Assembly: GCA_030549495.1 (NCBI GenBank)
Contig: JAUIRK010000509.1
Coordinates: 1,114,501-1,178,500, forward strand
Direction: 5' to 3'
From: Nectonema munidae
Lineage: Eukaryota > Nematomorpha > Nectonematoida > Nectonematidae
DNA: 64,000 nucleotides
The notes below the pieces were generated by a model, which was not told where the DNA came from, did no database searches, and saw only the letters and a program-made list of their open reading frames with translations. This document shows positions 46,901-58,699 of the stretch, piece by piece. Every line of letters starts with the position of its first letter. Position 1 is the first letter of the stretch. The position numbers and the translations under genes were made by a program.

Positions 46901-47136
46901 TGCTTTCAAACATACATAGTATTTTTAACCAAGGATGAGATGTTTTGATATTGTCAAGAGTCAAAATATGTTTAAAATTCAGGAACTCCAAAATCTGAAA
47001 ACTTTTTTTAGAGCTGAATTACAAGGAAGAACAATGAATTTGGTTTGAATAAAAGAAGACGGCAACATTATTTAAAAATAAATCAATCCCTCGTTTTATT
47101 TTTTCTAACTTTTTGAACGATCTATCAAGCTCACTC
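43946..47136. other. Long AT-rich spacer, no gene seen
   Basis: No protein pattern was recognised on either strand. A G12-type run lies at about 46,150-46,162 and an (ATA/AAT)n patch at 46,236-46,258. Part of it (43,950-44,600) may be decayed hAT sequence continuing from the BED-finger relic. Confidence 0.4.
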
Positions 47137-48014
47137 TCAAGTCTGTTTGTAAATTCCAAAACGGGAAATGATCAAAGGTTCTAAGTGTTTCTCCCACACC
47201 TTTAGTTTATTTTTAAAGGCAGTAACGTTGTCATTCTTTCTACAATGATGCTTGACTCTTCTTGAAGTTTCAAATTCCGTGTGTGCTTGGTAATATCGAC
47301 TAAATAAGTGGAACATGCACACACTTTTCAGAGCACATAGCTGGCGCACCATCAGTTGGTAAAGATACAACACTTTCCCATTCCAAAGTAGCACTTTAAA
47401 AGCATAAAAAATATTTTATCCTGTGGTTTTGTCTTTCAGGGGAGCTAAATCAAGTAGTTCTTCACTCTTCAGTTACTTTGAGGTTTTTATTAATACTTTG
47501 AATGAAGATTGTGGAAAATGCAGAAACCCAAATACCTGCACCTTCATCAAGTGCTAAAGAATATGCATCGAAGTTTCGTGATAATGAAATTTATTCATTT
47601 TCTACACTGCATGACATTTATGCATTTCGTCTGGAAACTGTTTTAGCAGAAAAACTGATTTCAGACCAAATCTTTACTTTTCCTGGACAAAGAATCTCGG
47701 CTAAACAACTTTTAACAAATTCAGCTTCCGTAAACGCATGTGATGTTGTTGCAATCATTTGAGGAACTTTGTAGTTTCGTAGCCTTTACAATATCTTCTG
47801 ATCACCTGTTTGATGACAATTTAATCAAAACTTCTTTCTGTTGTGGTAAAGAATTATCAACAAAGAATTGTTGGCTAATTTTAATGGCGTGAGTTGTAGT
47901 GACGTTGGAAATTGTATTCTTTTGGTACAGAAATGTTTTGCTAACAAATAAGACAATAAATTTGACATTTTTCGCTCTTTCCATCAAATATTTTTCGTTT
48001 TTTTCCGAAGACAT
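47137..48014 (-). pseudogene. hAT transposase relic (GTF2IRD2/ZBED-like)
   Basis: From 48,014 downward the minus strand reads NEKYLMERAKNVKFIVLFVS with TISNVTTTHAIKISQQF, a decayed BED finger of the GTF2IRD2/ZBED kind (EKYLFVE...C.C...V.KEYN..RHY...H). Further on, FPGQ- and VNLRLQGK-like parts are not clear, but 47,137-47,394 gives KNDNVTAFKNKLKVWEKHL, matching V.AF..KL.LW of the same family. The plus-strand frame 47,502-47,762 is its antisense. Several breaks are present. Confidence 0.6.
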
Positions 48015-48445
48015 TTAAATTTAAAAAATTTCATTACATTTTTGTATTACAAAATAATAGCGTAAAAATTAAAAATATAATCTTTAAAAATATAAACAAA
48101 TTAAGATATTTTACCATAAAAAGGAGAAAAAAATATGCTTTTTGTGAAAGTTAAGTTCTGTGAAAAATTCTGGTGAAAAATTATGTATGAAAATGGGATT
48201 TTTTCCGCTAAATTATGGAGAAAAGGAAGTTCTATTAACATATCAGAATTTAAAATTTTTGAAAGTGTACATATTTTCAAAGAGGTAAAACATGCACTTT
48301 TGACGGGTTTTTTTAACGCGAAAATGATAGTATGCGTAATAAAGCTCAAATTAAAATACAATTACACCTCTTAACAGTGTCGCACCTATTTTAAGTGCTC
48401 TCCGTGGCGGATGCTAATTTTGCCGCCCTTCAAAACTTTAATGAA
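48015..48445. other. Short AT-rich spacer
   Basis: No gene or repeat was recognised; it may be the upstream flank of the hAT relic. Confidence 0.35.
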
Positions 48446-48447
48446 TA

Positions 48448-48791
48448 CAGCAGACCCTCGTTAACTCGGACCCTGATAACTTGGATATCGGATATGTTGG
48501 ACCGTGATCGAGAATAGATATGTTTGCCCTCATAGGCTTACAAGGGGTCATTTTCATTGATTTTTTAATTTCGCTTACAAGCAGCCATTTTATTTTTTTT
48601 ACTCCATAGGTAGTTAGCAGTCATTCTAAACTTTGACGTTATTCCAAAGCCTTTTGTGGCTATAAATTCGTCCTAATTGTAATATTTTTTTCTACCATAT
48701 ATATATATATATATACCCTCTGTTATGTCGGACAATAGGCATAGTCGGACACCCTCTCCCCCATGTAGTGCAACTTAACGAGGGTCTACTG
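48448..48791. mobile_element. pogo-type MITE, 344 bp, TA duplication
   Basis: The ends CAGCAGACCCTCGTTAA and TTAACGAGGGTCTACTG are inverted repeats with one mismatch. They are flanked by TA at 48,446-48,447 and 48,792-48,793. This terminus (CAGTAGACCCTCGTTAA) is familiar from pogo/Tigger elements in many animals. The sub-terminal GTCGGAC is also inverted. It has no coding capacity. An (AT)n run lies inside at about 48,697-48,714. Confidence 0.85.
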
Positions 48792-48793
48792 TA

Positions 48794-49154
48794 CTTCAAA
48801 ATGCCCAAAACTTAACATTGGAGCTATATAAGTAAGAAAATTGGAATAAAATGTGTAGCAAAACATCACTCACTATATTACTATTTGAGTCTAAAATATC
48901 TGGATGAAATTTTTATCGATGATATATCAATACAAATAAATTCGGGGCCTGGGTCGACTCTCACTCCTGCACTCCCTCTTGGTACGTCACTGCGTCGATA
49001 TAAAACTAAAAAAATATCTATTATTTTTAGATTATTATCGAATGAAAAAACGTCCAACATCTGATTCTAAAGTTTACGAAAGTAAAAAATATACCAAAAA
49101 GACAGATGAAAAATCACAGGGATGATAAAGCTTTCAAATATAGGAAGGAGAAAG
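48794..49154. other. Spacer with a possible hAT terminus
   Basis: At about 48,943-48,998 a GC-richer stretch ends TTGGTACGTCACTGCG, whose reverse (CAGTGACGTACCAAG) resembles a hAT terminal repeat. No partner end was identified. Confidence 0.35.
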
Positions 49155-49666
49155 GGTCAGACTAAACACCCCAAAACATCCCAAAATACGCCAAATAATT
49201 CTAAAGCACTACAAAAAAGAGGGTTAGATAAAAAAAACCCAAACCAACCAGAAATAACCGGAAGGACCCCAAAACATTCCAAAACACCTCAAAACATCGT
49301 AAAACACGCCAAATAGTTCTAAAGCACTACAAAAAAAGGTTTAGACTAAAAATCTCAAAACACCCAAAAATAACCGAAAGCACTTCAAAACATTCCAAAA
49401 CACAGCAAATAATTCTAAGGCACTACAAAAAAGATCTTAAAAATTCCTCAAAACACCCCAAGCATTCCAAAACATTACAAAATACCGCAAAAATCCTTAA
49501 TCACCTTAAAAAATTGCAAAAAACGACAAATATTTCTAAAGCACTACAAAAAAGATCCTAAAAACTCCTTAAAACTTTTGAATTTTTTTTGGGGTTTTTA
49601 GTCTAACCATCTGTTTTTATAATGCTTTAAAATTATTTGCCGTGTTTTGGGGTGTTTAGTCTGACC
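49155..49666. mobile_element. 512 bp element with GGTCAGACTAAACACCCC inverted ends and internal repeats
   Basis: The left end GGTCAGACTAAACACCCC is exactly inverted at the right end (49,649-49,666). The interior repeats a ~110 bp motif about four times (CCAAATAATTCTAAAGCACT plus ACAAAAAAG...TTAGAC/TTAGAT). The interior of the right end also carries a second inverted AGTCTAA. A fragment of the family is at 28,584. The superfamily is unclear because no certain target duplication is visible. Confidence 0.75.
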
Positions 49667-50105
49667 GAGGAGAAACGACTGTAGGGAGGGTAGAGAAAAG
49701 CTTTAGTTTAAAATGATCTATCACTATTTTCACCGCTGATATGCTTTTCCTCTCTTATTATGAAGAATGCTTTGCTCAATTTTTTCAAAAAAATATTTTC
49801 ATATAAGCAGCCAATACACATGTAAAGTGGACTTAGAGTTTAACTGGTCCTACAATAGTTGAGCAAGACGTCTTCACATATGGGGTTTACTCTGGTGCAT
49901 CGATAAAAATCCAATTTCATTGGATAGAAACACTTCAAATGAAATAGAGATATTATACGTCAATTAAATGAGCTATAATATCGAAATAAGTGATGACGAT
50001 GTGAGTTTTCTTCAATAGGGATTTAGAGATGCATATTCACGTATACCAATATACCATGTGTGTTATACACTTGGATATATATCGCATCGCACTATTCGTG
50101 TATAC

Positions 50106-50901
50106 CAGGGGTTCCCAAACTTTTTTGCTTGTGGACCTTATTAACTGTGGACCCCCATGATCTCTAAGAGACATGTATAAATAGGTATATTCAAATAGAG
50201 AAAACATTTCAATTTTAATTGTAGATTAAAAAACAAATATATATTATATTCATAATTTCACATCTAAAGGCTTCCTTGAACAATATAAATAAAAAATATA
50301 AAATCCGATAAACATCCAGGCCCCGATAATCAAAGCGCCAAGTATCTAAAGAATACTGTAATTTTCATTCAATGTAACTTCATTCAAACTAAACATGGAA
50401 TCATAGATACTATTCGCTAATGATTGTATTGTACAATTAACTTGTAACTCTTATTACACAAAAAGAATAAATATAAATATATTGTGGTATCCGTGGCTCA
50501 GTCAGTAGTAATTTAACATTTTAGGAAATTGTTATCGTTACTTACATGGTTAGTGATTAGATAAAAATGAGTAACATGGTCATTAGACGTCCAAACCATA
50601 TAAAATATGCCTACATCCGATTTTTATTTTACTATTATACACTTTTTAGTATAAACACTTAAAAATATATTGCATAAAAAGCTAGTCAATTAAGCGCAAA
50701 AAGCAGTTGATGCTGATAACTCATTTGTATAAATAAGCCTATAAGTATATCATTTGTATGATATCCTTGCTAATAATATAATAATAGGCTTACATATTAT
50801 TTATTTTTGGCAAAGACTTCATGGACCCCCAATATTGATATTTTTGTCCATGGACCCCCTTAAATTCCCAATGGACCTTTAAAGGTCCATGTGAAAACTT
50901 G
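50106..50901. mobile_element. Non-autonomous hAT element, 796 bp
   Basis: It begins CAGGGGTTCCCAAACTTTT, a classical hAT (Charlie-type) end, and ends GGTCCATGTGAAAACTTG, an imperfect inverse. GTGTATAC (50,098-50,105) and GTGTATAG (50,902-50,909) form an 8 bp target duplication with one change. GTGGACCCCC-like strings lie just inside both ends. The interior is AT-rich and non-coding. Confidence 0.85.
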
Positions 50902-50909
50902 GTGTATAG

Positions 50910-52648
50910 TGTGAATGAATACACTATCCGATATGTAGCATGAACAGGTATATCGTTGTTGCAAAAACATGTTTGTTGGTTTTTAATAAGACCATGTTTG
51001 TTCATCCACCCCAAATCTGTCATATTATTATGAGTTGAATCTAGAACACTACTCAAGGACATATTAGAAAATATGAAAGACAAGCTAAGTTTAAGTTTGA
51101 TTTAATTATCTTTATCTGATCAATTCAAAATTGGTTCAAATCCAAAGTCCATCCTTCGTACTTTTTTTTATCAAATCAAAGGTGCTTTATGATTTGACAA
51201 TAAACTAAAAAACGAATCACCTTTAACATAAAGAACATTTTAATATGTTCATCATTGTGCATCAACAAATAACTTACTTTCAAAACCCATATCTTTCATT
51301 GTGCACAACACCCTATAATTCTATAACATCCTCAATGAAAAAAATCTCATCTGTATGGTAAAATGTGAGTCTTGCTCAGCAAAATATTTTGGAAAAGACA
51401 ACAGAGTGAAAACCATTAAGATTTTTTATCTACTTTCAGAGAATCCTTCTGAAGTCATTTCACATATAGATATCTGCCTGAACAGCAATCACTATTTCTA
51501 AACAGATAACAGCAGAATTCTATTAAAAAGATATGAAGGAAGTTAGCCTACTTGGAACTGAATCCACTATATATCACCTTTCCCAAAGTATACTTCACCA
51601 CTTTCTAGCAGCACAAATAGCTCCCAAGCTCTATCTAAATAATTTTCGATTTGATAAAATCTTATCGGTAAAGCCAAATTTTAATCTTCATATTTGTAAA
51701 TGTCAAGATACCGAATAATATAAGCATGCTCCAACTTTATTATTATCATAAGCATCTCATTTTGGAAAATCACAATGATTAAATGTGATGAGCAAGCACC
51801 TTCCGATTTCCGAAGCATATCTTGTCAGATTTCTAGATCTTCGTAAAATCTGAAATTTATTTTTAAATAGATTCTAAAATATCTATTTTTAGGGAAATAA
51901 TAAACAGTGAAAAATTCAAAGCAAAGATAACATATTTATTCGAATTTGTGATTTTTCCATTTTGCCTCATAGATTCAGCCAAGGAATTAGAATTACTCTC
52001 ACAGAAATTTTTGAATCAAGTGGCACTCGCATTCGTCTAAATACTGTGCTATAATTTTTACACTTCCTTTCAGAGAATCTGGTATATTCCCAAAACTTTT
52101 GTTAATTTTCAGGGATTTATTGTTCTCAAAGTTAGCTTAATTTGTTTTGGAACATTTGTCGGATTTTAATATTTCGGTTAATTAAAATTTTAACTTTTCT
52201 ATTAACTGGAGACCAAAAACATTTTCACCTGACAAAAATTTTCAAACAAATTGATTCATAAAAATTAAACGAAGTCATGATTTATTCAAAGAATCTTTAT
52301 TTTTTAAACTTACTGTTTGATTTGAGTGTCATGATAGGTTCAGTGAAGAAAATGCAATTTTTCATCATTCCATTCCGGGAACAAGTAATTTCACAGCGTG
52401 TAAGAAACGAAACTACAGAATTCTATGAAAAATTCCTCTTATTTCCACGGCCTTTTTCCGCTTACAGTCGTATTATAAAATTTTTATTTAAGAGAAAGTT
52501 ATTGGATTTTTAATTAAAAAATATTGGTTTTTCGGAAAAAAATGTCTTTATCAATTGTGTCTGTCTGCATGAGTGTAATGTTCGTATATGTAAATTCACT
52601 GATGTGGATTGAAAATGATTACACGTTTTGTCATGTGTAGAGAAAGTA
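50910..52648. other. Spacer upstream of the secreted-protein gene
   Basis: No gene was recognised. Short frames (51,533-51,718; 52,277-52,513) lack family patterns. The promoter of the gene at 52,649 should lie near the right edge. Confidence 0.4.
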
Positions 52649-53560
52649 ATGCTTCTTTGTGAATTATTGCAGATCATAAATCTCTTGGTTCTCGCAAAAC
52701 AGAGCGCAAGCAAAAACGTGACTCAAGAAGCAAAGGAAAGGAACTCCTCGGAAGTGAAAGGAGGCGAAATGATGGTTGGGAAAAGCAGCGGTGGCGCCAA
52801 GAGCGTCTTCAAGCCGTACTCGTCATCGTACGACGAAAGCGCCGAAGAAAGCGCTTCTTCTATCTCCTCCATCCGAAAAAGCGGGCGCGCAGAAGACGGC
52901 GCCAAAACAGTGACAGGAAAGACAGCCCTGGACGTGCACTTCTTCTCGCGCTACAACGACAACAACGGCCAAGTCGACACTTTCCACTTCCACAGTCCCA
53001 ATTACTCAGCCTCCAAGAGCGCATACGAGCACTTCTTTTCGAAGATGTCAACGCCCCCCTACACAACCAACATCTCTTCCCACGCGTTCCCCAACTTCGA
53101 GCTGCCCGCCTCCTTCGGCCAAGCAAACACGCACGACGTGAACGGTGGAGGGACAGGGGAGGCAAAGTTCACCAATCAAAACTTTATGATCGACGAAGTC
53201 AAAATGAAGGACTCCTACAGCTCCAACTACCACTTCCGTAACACCACCCAGAAATTCAGCCTTGACTTCTACACAGACATCCACAATGCTTATTCGTCCT
53301 CCAACCAAGAGGAGATCAGGGCTGGAAGCAACGACACTTTGAGCTTACAGCTCTCCTACAAGATCGCCTTGAATGTGTATGACGTGAGCAGAGAGGAAAT
53401 AAGGAACTTTCTTGGCATGTTGGAGGAAATCTTCGAAAGTAAAGGAGGCCTTTCCGAGGGAACTGCTAACGATGACATCGCAACAAAGTGCAAGAGTATT
53501 TTCGACATGCACAAAGCGGCCCTCAGCAAGGCTTTCATCTCCCAAACGAAAGGAGATTGA
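52649..53560 (+). CDS. Unrecognised secreted glycoprotein candidate, 303 residues
   Basis: I know no family for this protein. From the ATG at 52,649 it starts MLLCELLQIINLLVLAKQSA, a good signal peptide with a likely cut after QSA. The mature part is Ser/Asn-rich, has six N-x-S/T sequons (KNVT, RNSS, PNYS, TNIS, RNTT, SNDT), only one cysteine and no membrane segment. An acidic, amphipathic helix-rich C-terminal third (FLGMLEEIFESKGG...CKSIFDMHKAALSKAF) follows a beta-like middle. Codons are clearly richer in third-position G/C than anything nearby, which supports real, probably highly expressed coding. The longer frame from 52,628 starts with TTG. A CAG at 52,670-52,672 could instead be a 3' splice site with the first exon upstream. 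AATAAA follows the stop by 12 bases. Confidence 0.7.
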   Translation: MLLCELLQIINLLVLAKQSASKNVTQEAKERNSSEVKGGEMMVGKSSGGAKSVFKPYSSSYDESAEESASSISSIRKSGRAEDGAKTVTGKTALDVHFFSRYNDNNGQVDTFHFHSPNYSASKSAYEHFFSKMSTPPYTTNISSHAFPNFELPASFGQANTHDVNGGGTGEAKFTNQNFMIDEVKMKDSYSSNYHFRNTTQKFSLDFYTDIHNAYSSSNQEEIRAGSNDTLSLQLSYKIALNVYDVSREEIRNFLGMLEEIFESKGGLSEGTANDDIATKCKSIFDMHKAALSKAFISQTKGD

Positions 53561-53572
53561 ACAAGAACGTTA

Positions 53573-53578
53573 AATAAA
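53573..53578 (+). terminator. Polyadenylation signal AATAAA
   Basis: AATAAA lies 12 bases after the stop codon of the secreted-protein gene, which implies a very short 3' UTR. Confidence 0.55.
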
Positions 53579-53959
53579 TCGCAGTCACTTCTTTTTAACG
53601 ATTTCTTCAAATGCACGAATATTGACATTAGATTAAAATATTCGAAACTTTCTGACTGATGAACTTATTATAGCTTTTATTCAAGAATAACTCAACGCCA
53701 AAACATAGTCATTCAAAGTTCGATCGGCAGATGGCGTAAATGTGAAAGCATTGCTCGTCGTCCATCTAGTAGCTGTCATTCAATTGCATCTTCAAAGTTG
53801 AACGAAATTATTCTTTTCCTGGATACCATTCCAGCAAATACATAAATATATAATTTAAAATCAATTTTTAAATTGATAGGGATTCATTAACATTTTCACA
53901 GCGCAAACTTTAACGGTCACCATTACTGTTAACGACCAAAATAATCATTAGATCTTGCA

Positions 53960-55402
53960 CTTTTTATCTAAATAATTATATAAAGTTTTTTACACACACA
54001 TACCCATTTTCAAGCATGCTGAATTCAGCGGTGATATTCATTTTTTTTTATAAAAATCAATTAAAGTTATCAAAGAATTGATTTATATATGACAGCTCAT
54101 TTAAAAAGAAACTTTTAATCCAAGTAATAATATGAAGTTTTTTACGCATATATACCCATTTTCAAGGATGCGTAATTCAGTGGTGATATTCATTTTATTT
54201 ATGAAAATCAATCAAAACTGTCAAAAATTGATTTATCTCAAAAAGAAACATCTTATCCGAATAATCATATAAAGTTTTTTACACACATATACCCATTTTT
54301 AAGTAGGCTGTGTTTACTGGTTATATTCCTTTTTTTTATAAATATTAGTCAAACCTGACAAAATAATTTAAATATGACAGCCCATGTCAAAATTAAAATT
54401 TTTATTCTTATTAAAAGTTTTTTATACATTTCAGGTATGTAGAATTTAATGGTGATGTTCATTTTTTATGAAATCAATAAAAGCTGTCAATAAATCGATT
54501 AAACCTGTAAATCAATGTGAAATATATAAACATATAAATAATTTCTACTTGCAGTATTTCTCTGGTAATTATTTTCTTAATTTATTTAATAAACTAACTT
54601 TAGGTGTTTAATTCACTCAAAATCCAAATAGTGATAGTGACTAACTTCTCACATATTGGTTTCCTACCCATCTTAGCTAAATGTTAATTGTAATCCTAGA
54701 TGATAAGCTATAGATTTAAATATTTTTCATTTGTAAAAGAGGAACTTCTTTTTCACATTCAAAATCTTTTTTGAAGCGCCTAATATTAGATCAATACACC
54801 ACTTCCTAGTTCATTAGAACATGGTAAATCTTCCATTTAGTCTAGATACATATTTAAATTATTTCTTTTGATTACACGTTCTCTTTTCAATTAGTTTTCA
54901 AGTTGCTTCTTTCTCTAATACTAATCTTCAAAAGATTTTATAAGTTTTCTTTTTTTTTAAATAAATATTTCACACTCAAGATGATTGAAGAAAGTATTAT
55001 AAGCCAAAATATCCAAAAAAAAGTATATTTTTACTATATACCTAATATGCAGCGATTTTCTGAAAATTTTTTACAGAACTGATTTTCAGACATACATTAC
55101 TAATTTAATTTCCACTTCGAGATATTTTTTAACCGTATTAGCCAAAATCCAGTACATAAATAAAATAAGCATAGTCGATTGGGTATAAAACAGATATTTT
55201 TGAAGACAGTATTAAACCGCAAATCTAGAAGCTTACCGATATTTTAAAACCATAAATGCCAAACCTGGGTAAAAAAATGAAACCAGCATCTTCCATTTGG
55301 CATAAAAACAGATATTTATTTAAATTTCAAAAATATTTCTGTAGACATTAGACGTAAATCGAACATTTGATTGACACTTTCAGACATTTAAAACCTCTAA
55401 AT
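53960..55402. repeat. Inverted partial copy of the satellite-bearing piggyBac-like element
   Basis: In reverse orientation this stretch follows 14.4 kb back to 12.64 kb. Array B units (GAATTC-type core at about 54,021 and diverged ones every ~140 bp) run to 54,620, then the unique middle, then array A units at 55,100-55,402 (ATAAGCATAGTCGATTGGGT, TGAAACCAGCATCTTCCATT). The TTAA/CCCTATTA end is missing on the left. It stops at an insertion junction in a satellite A unit at 55,402. Confidence 0.75.
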
Positions 55403-56926
55403 GGAATGTCTTATACATCAATCCCCTGACTATATTTGGCCTATAAATGTCTAAACATGTCCAGAATCACGATCGCCTTTTCAAATGGCTATATCTCAGA
55501 AAGTAAATGGAAAAGTTTTAATGTTATCTGATGTATAAGGTTAGCTCTCTTTACCCTCGGCACTTCGGTCCCAATCGGTTCAGCAGTTACGGATTAATAT
55601 CCCCAAAACCAGCAAAAGTTCGTTATTGATTCGGGAAAATTTGGGGTTTTGACCATGATTAAGATATATTACCTAACCCTAAAATTAGTTTCATTTTTGT
55701 AATTTATTATTTATTTTTACTTTTAAATTGAACCCTTTCATTCATTAAATTTATTAAACATTAATTTTTCAGAACAAAAAAATATTTTTCATAAAAAAAG
55801 TTTTAAATACAAAATTACTAAGAAATAATGTTTAATTCATTTTTAATAGGAAATTTAAAAAAAATATGATATTAACACACTCGAAAAAGGTAAAAAAGTT
55901 TATTTCTTCAAAGAGGTTTCAGAATCTGCAATTATATATTATACTTTTCGAGATATTCCATTTAAAGATGAAAATATTTAACGTTACGGATATATAGAAA
56001 AAGTTACAATTTCACACATCCTACGCTTGGCACAGTATAAAATATCCTATTTTTAACTTATTATTTTGAAGCGATTTTGAGGACAAGGTTTTTTTTCGAA
56101 GATTTCATATTTATCCCATAGCTAAGTATACTTTAATAGGTCATTCTAACATAACTTTTGAAGTTGATTCCAATGGTGCAATGATTTTTCCATATCTAAT
56201 ATCTTTCGCAATACAACGATACCTAAAAACGGCGATAAAATTAAAACTTTCCAAATTTTTCATGAAATAGGCCTTTTCTGACTAAATAAACTACGATGCA
56301 TCGGAATTCGTTGATGGAATTGTCATATCTAGTGCTGTTTTGAAACGCGAGTATGACAAATCCAAAAAAAAAAATTTTTCATTTTTAAAATTAAACTTTT
56401 TAAAGCGGATTCTAGACCTATTTAATGCATATATTACGAATTTGTAATAAGATTTTGAATATCTCTTTTAATTACTAAGTTATAAAAGATTTAACTTTTG
56501 TACTAAAAGACCTTTGACTCTTAAAATCCAAATAATAAGTCTGGTAAATTTTTAATTGGCATCATTCAAAAGATCCTCGTCGAGAGGAACATTTTGATAC
56601 TCATTATTATAGATTTTGACTTATAATTCAATAGTTATAACAGATCTTAATTTTTTAATTATTTCGCATATCTCCATAATAGCTTAGAATGACTTTCAAA
56701 CCCTTCGTATATACTTCTAATACTATTCGTATATCTTTGTTTATAGCTTAGAATGACTTTCAAAGGATTTCTATAAGCTTCCTATATACTTCTAATACCA
56801 TTCGTATATACTTCTAATACAATTTTTGGTTACGTTATTGATTATTCCTCTGAGAACCAAAAAATTATCAAAATGGTCATAAATTTTTTTTTACATAGAC
56901 AGACAGGGAATGTCTTATACATCAAT
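55403..56926. mobile_element. Unknown ~1.5 kb insertion flanked by 20 bp direct repeats
   Basis: The 20-mer GGAATGTCTTATACATCAAT is found at 55,403-55,422 and again, exactly, at 56,907-56,926. The left copy interrupts a satellite A unit. The interior has no long frame. It contains patches such as CCGATTGGGACCGAAGTGCC on the reverse strand and duplicated lines (TATAGCTTAGAATGACTTTC near 56,680 and 56,741; CTTCTAATACCATTCGTATA). The family is unknown; the direct repeats could be target duplications or the ends of the element. Confidence 0.45.
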
Positions 56927-56937
56927 GTGATGGGGAC

Positions 56938-57960
56938 AATTTTAGCCCCCCCCCCCCTCAACTAAAACCTCTATTGTACAAAATTGGACGAATTATATGC
57001 CCTCAAGCTTTTTGACTTTTACTAAAAACGTTAGCTGCATCTTTTGATACTAATTTTACGATAGTTGAATGACCTCCTCATGCCAAAAACTGACAATCAT
57101 ATATGTATTGGAACATATAGCACCTATGCATGCATATTTTTCCAATAAACATGGCAAATTTGTAGCAAATGTCAATCAAATTTTTGATTGATGATAAAAT
57201 TGCTTACGAAAACATTCATTAAAATTTTAAATAAAATTTATTTTTTTATACAAAATCGACCATGCTAGTTTCATTTCGCGACACAATTTTCATAACTAGG
57301 GTGTAAAAATTTCTGAAGGTGCCGGTCAAATTTGCGGTTTACGACTGAAAATTGAATCCAAGAATATTATTCATATTTTAGATTTATTTCTATACCAAAT
57401 CGATCATGCTGATTTCATTTCTCAACTCAGTTCTAGCAATTAGGATTTGGAAACGTATAAATATGGCAATTAAATTTGCGGTTTACATCTAAGAAAGTGT
57501 CTCGAAAACATTTATCTACATTTTAACTATAATATATATTAATCAAACAGGGTGATTTTATTCCTTGACTCACTTTTTGTGGTTAGAGGGCGAAAATGTC
57601 AACGATATTTGTGCTTGACGACTAAAAAGTTTTTCTAGAATATTATTTGTATTTTCAATAAAATATATTTTTTATACTAAATAAATCATGCTGATTTCAT
57701 TATTGGACTCAGATTTCGTAATTAGGATGTGAAAGTGTCAAGCATTAGTTTCGCCTACAATTTTTTTTCAAAAATATAGCTAATACCATTATTTTGCTAA
57801 GTTTTTACCATTATTGTGAAAAAATGTGTCAAAGTGCAAATAAAAATAGGGATGTATGCCTGAAAATGATCTCTTAAACATACTTCCATATTTTATATAA
57901 ATATTTTTTTCAATCAGGGTGCAAGAATTTGTGGAATTATCAATCAAGAGAGACTTTTGG
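56938..57960. repeat. Forward partial copy of the piggyBac-like element (left end and array A)
   Basis: It begins with a C-run (AGCCCCCCCCCCCC) like that inside the left end at 11,641. It then follows 11,650 onward: CTCAACTAAAAC, GTTAGCTGCATCTTTTGA, TTTACGATAGTTGAATG, and then diverged array A units (TTTCATTTCGCGACAC, TTTCATTTCTCAACTC). The CCCTATTA terminus is not recognisable. Together with 53,960-55,402 it forms an inverted pair around the unknown insertion. Confidence 0.7.
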
Positions 57961-58699
57961 AAAAAATCAAATTCTGAAAAATGTCAAATAGTGCTAAATA
58001 GTCAAAATATATTTTATTCTCATATCTTTTCCAAATATTTTGAACTCTAGTTTTACATATGAAAAATATTTCAGTTTCCCACCTTTCACATTTTCCTCCA
58101 CTATATTTTATTAAGTTTGTGGTTAATTTTTATATACCAATTTTCATTCATTTATTTATTAAATTTACAAAACTTACTTTTTATTCAGTATAATGTAAAA
58201 TTGTCAATTTCTACTTTATAAAAAGGACGACATGACAAAAGACTGACAAAAATATAATGAAAATTTAATAGAAGACTTCAACAATAACTCCGACTAAAAA
58301 CTAACTAACTGGTTATATAAGGGATTGAAAAACAAACCAAGCAAGAGAATACCAACATTAAGTTGAATCAGAAAGGCCTTTTTGCTGAGAAGGAGACGAT
58401 AAAATAACGTACAAAATTAGTAACAAATTGGTATATGGCACGTGAATAAATCATTGAGAAACGCGAATGTTATGCCCAATTAAATATAATTTCTCTAAAT
58501 TTTCTAAAGTAGAATATCGCAATATATCTATAGCTTTATATTTATCAGAAGAATTTTTCAATTGGTGATTCTTTATTCAAATTTGCATTTCTTTACCTCA
58601 TTTTATAAAATAGGAATTCATCCAATCCAATTAATGTATAATGATTTTATGTTTGGAGACATTTTATCGTATAATGGAAACAATCTGGATTTCAGGTCC
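57961..58699. other. AT-rich spacer
   Basis: No gene. At about 58,225-58,250 a GACATGACAAAAGACTGACA string resembles the MITE at 5,811-6,072. Confidence 0.35.

Noticed and set aside
47502-47762. 86-codon plus-strand frame
   Set aside because: It is the antisense of the hAT relic read on the minus strand.
52860-53308. Arg-rich and Gly/Val-rich minus-strand frames inside the secreted-protein gene
   Set aside because: They arise from the GC-rich third positions of the plus-strand gene and have no family pattern.
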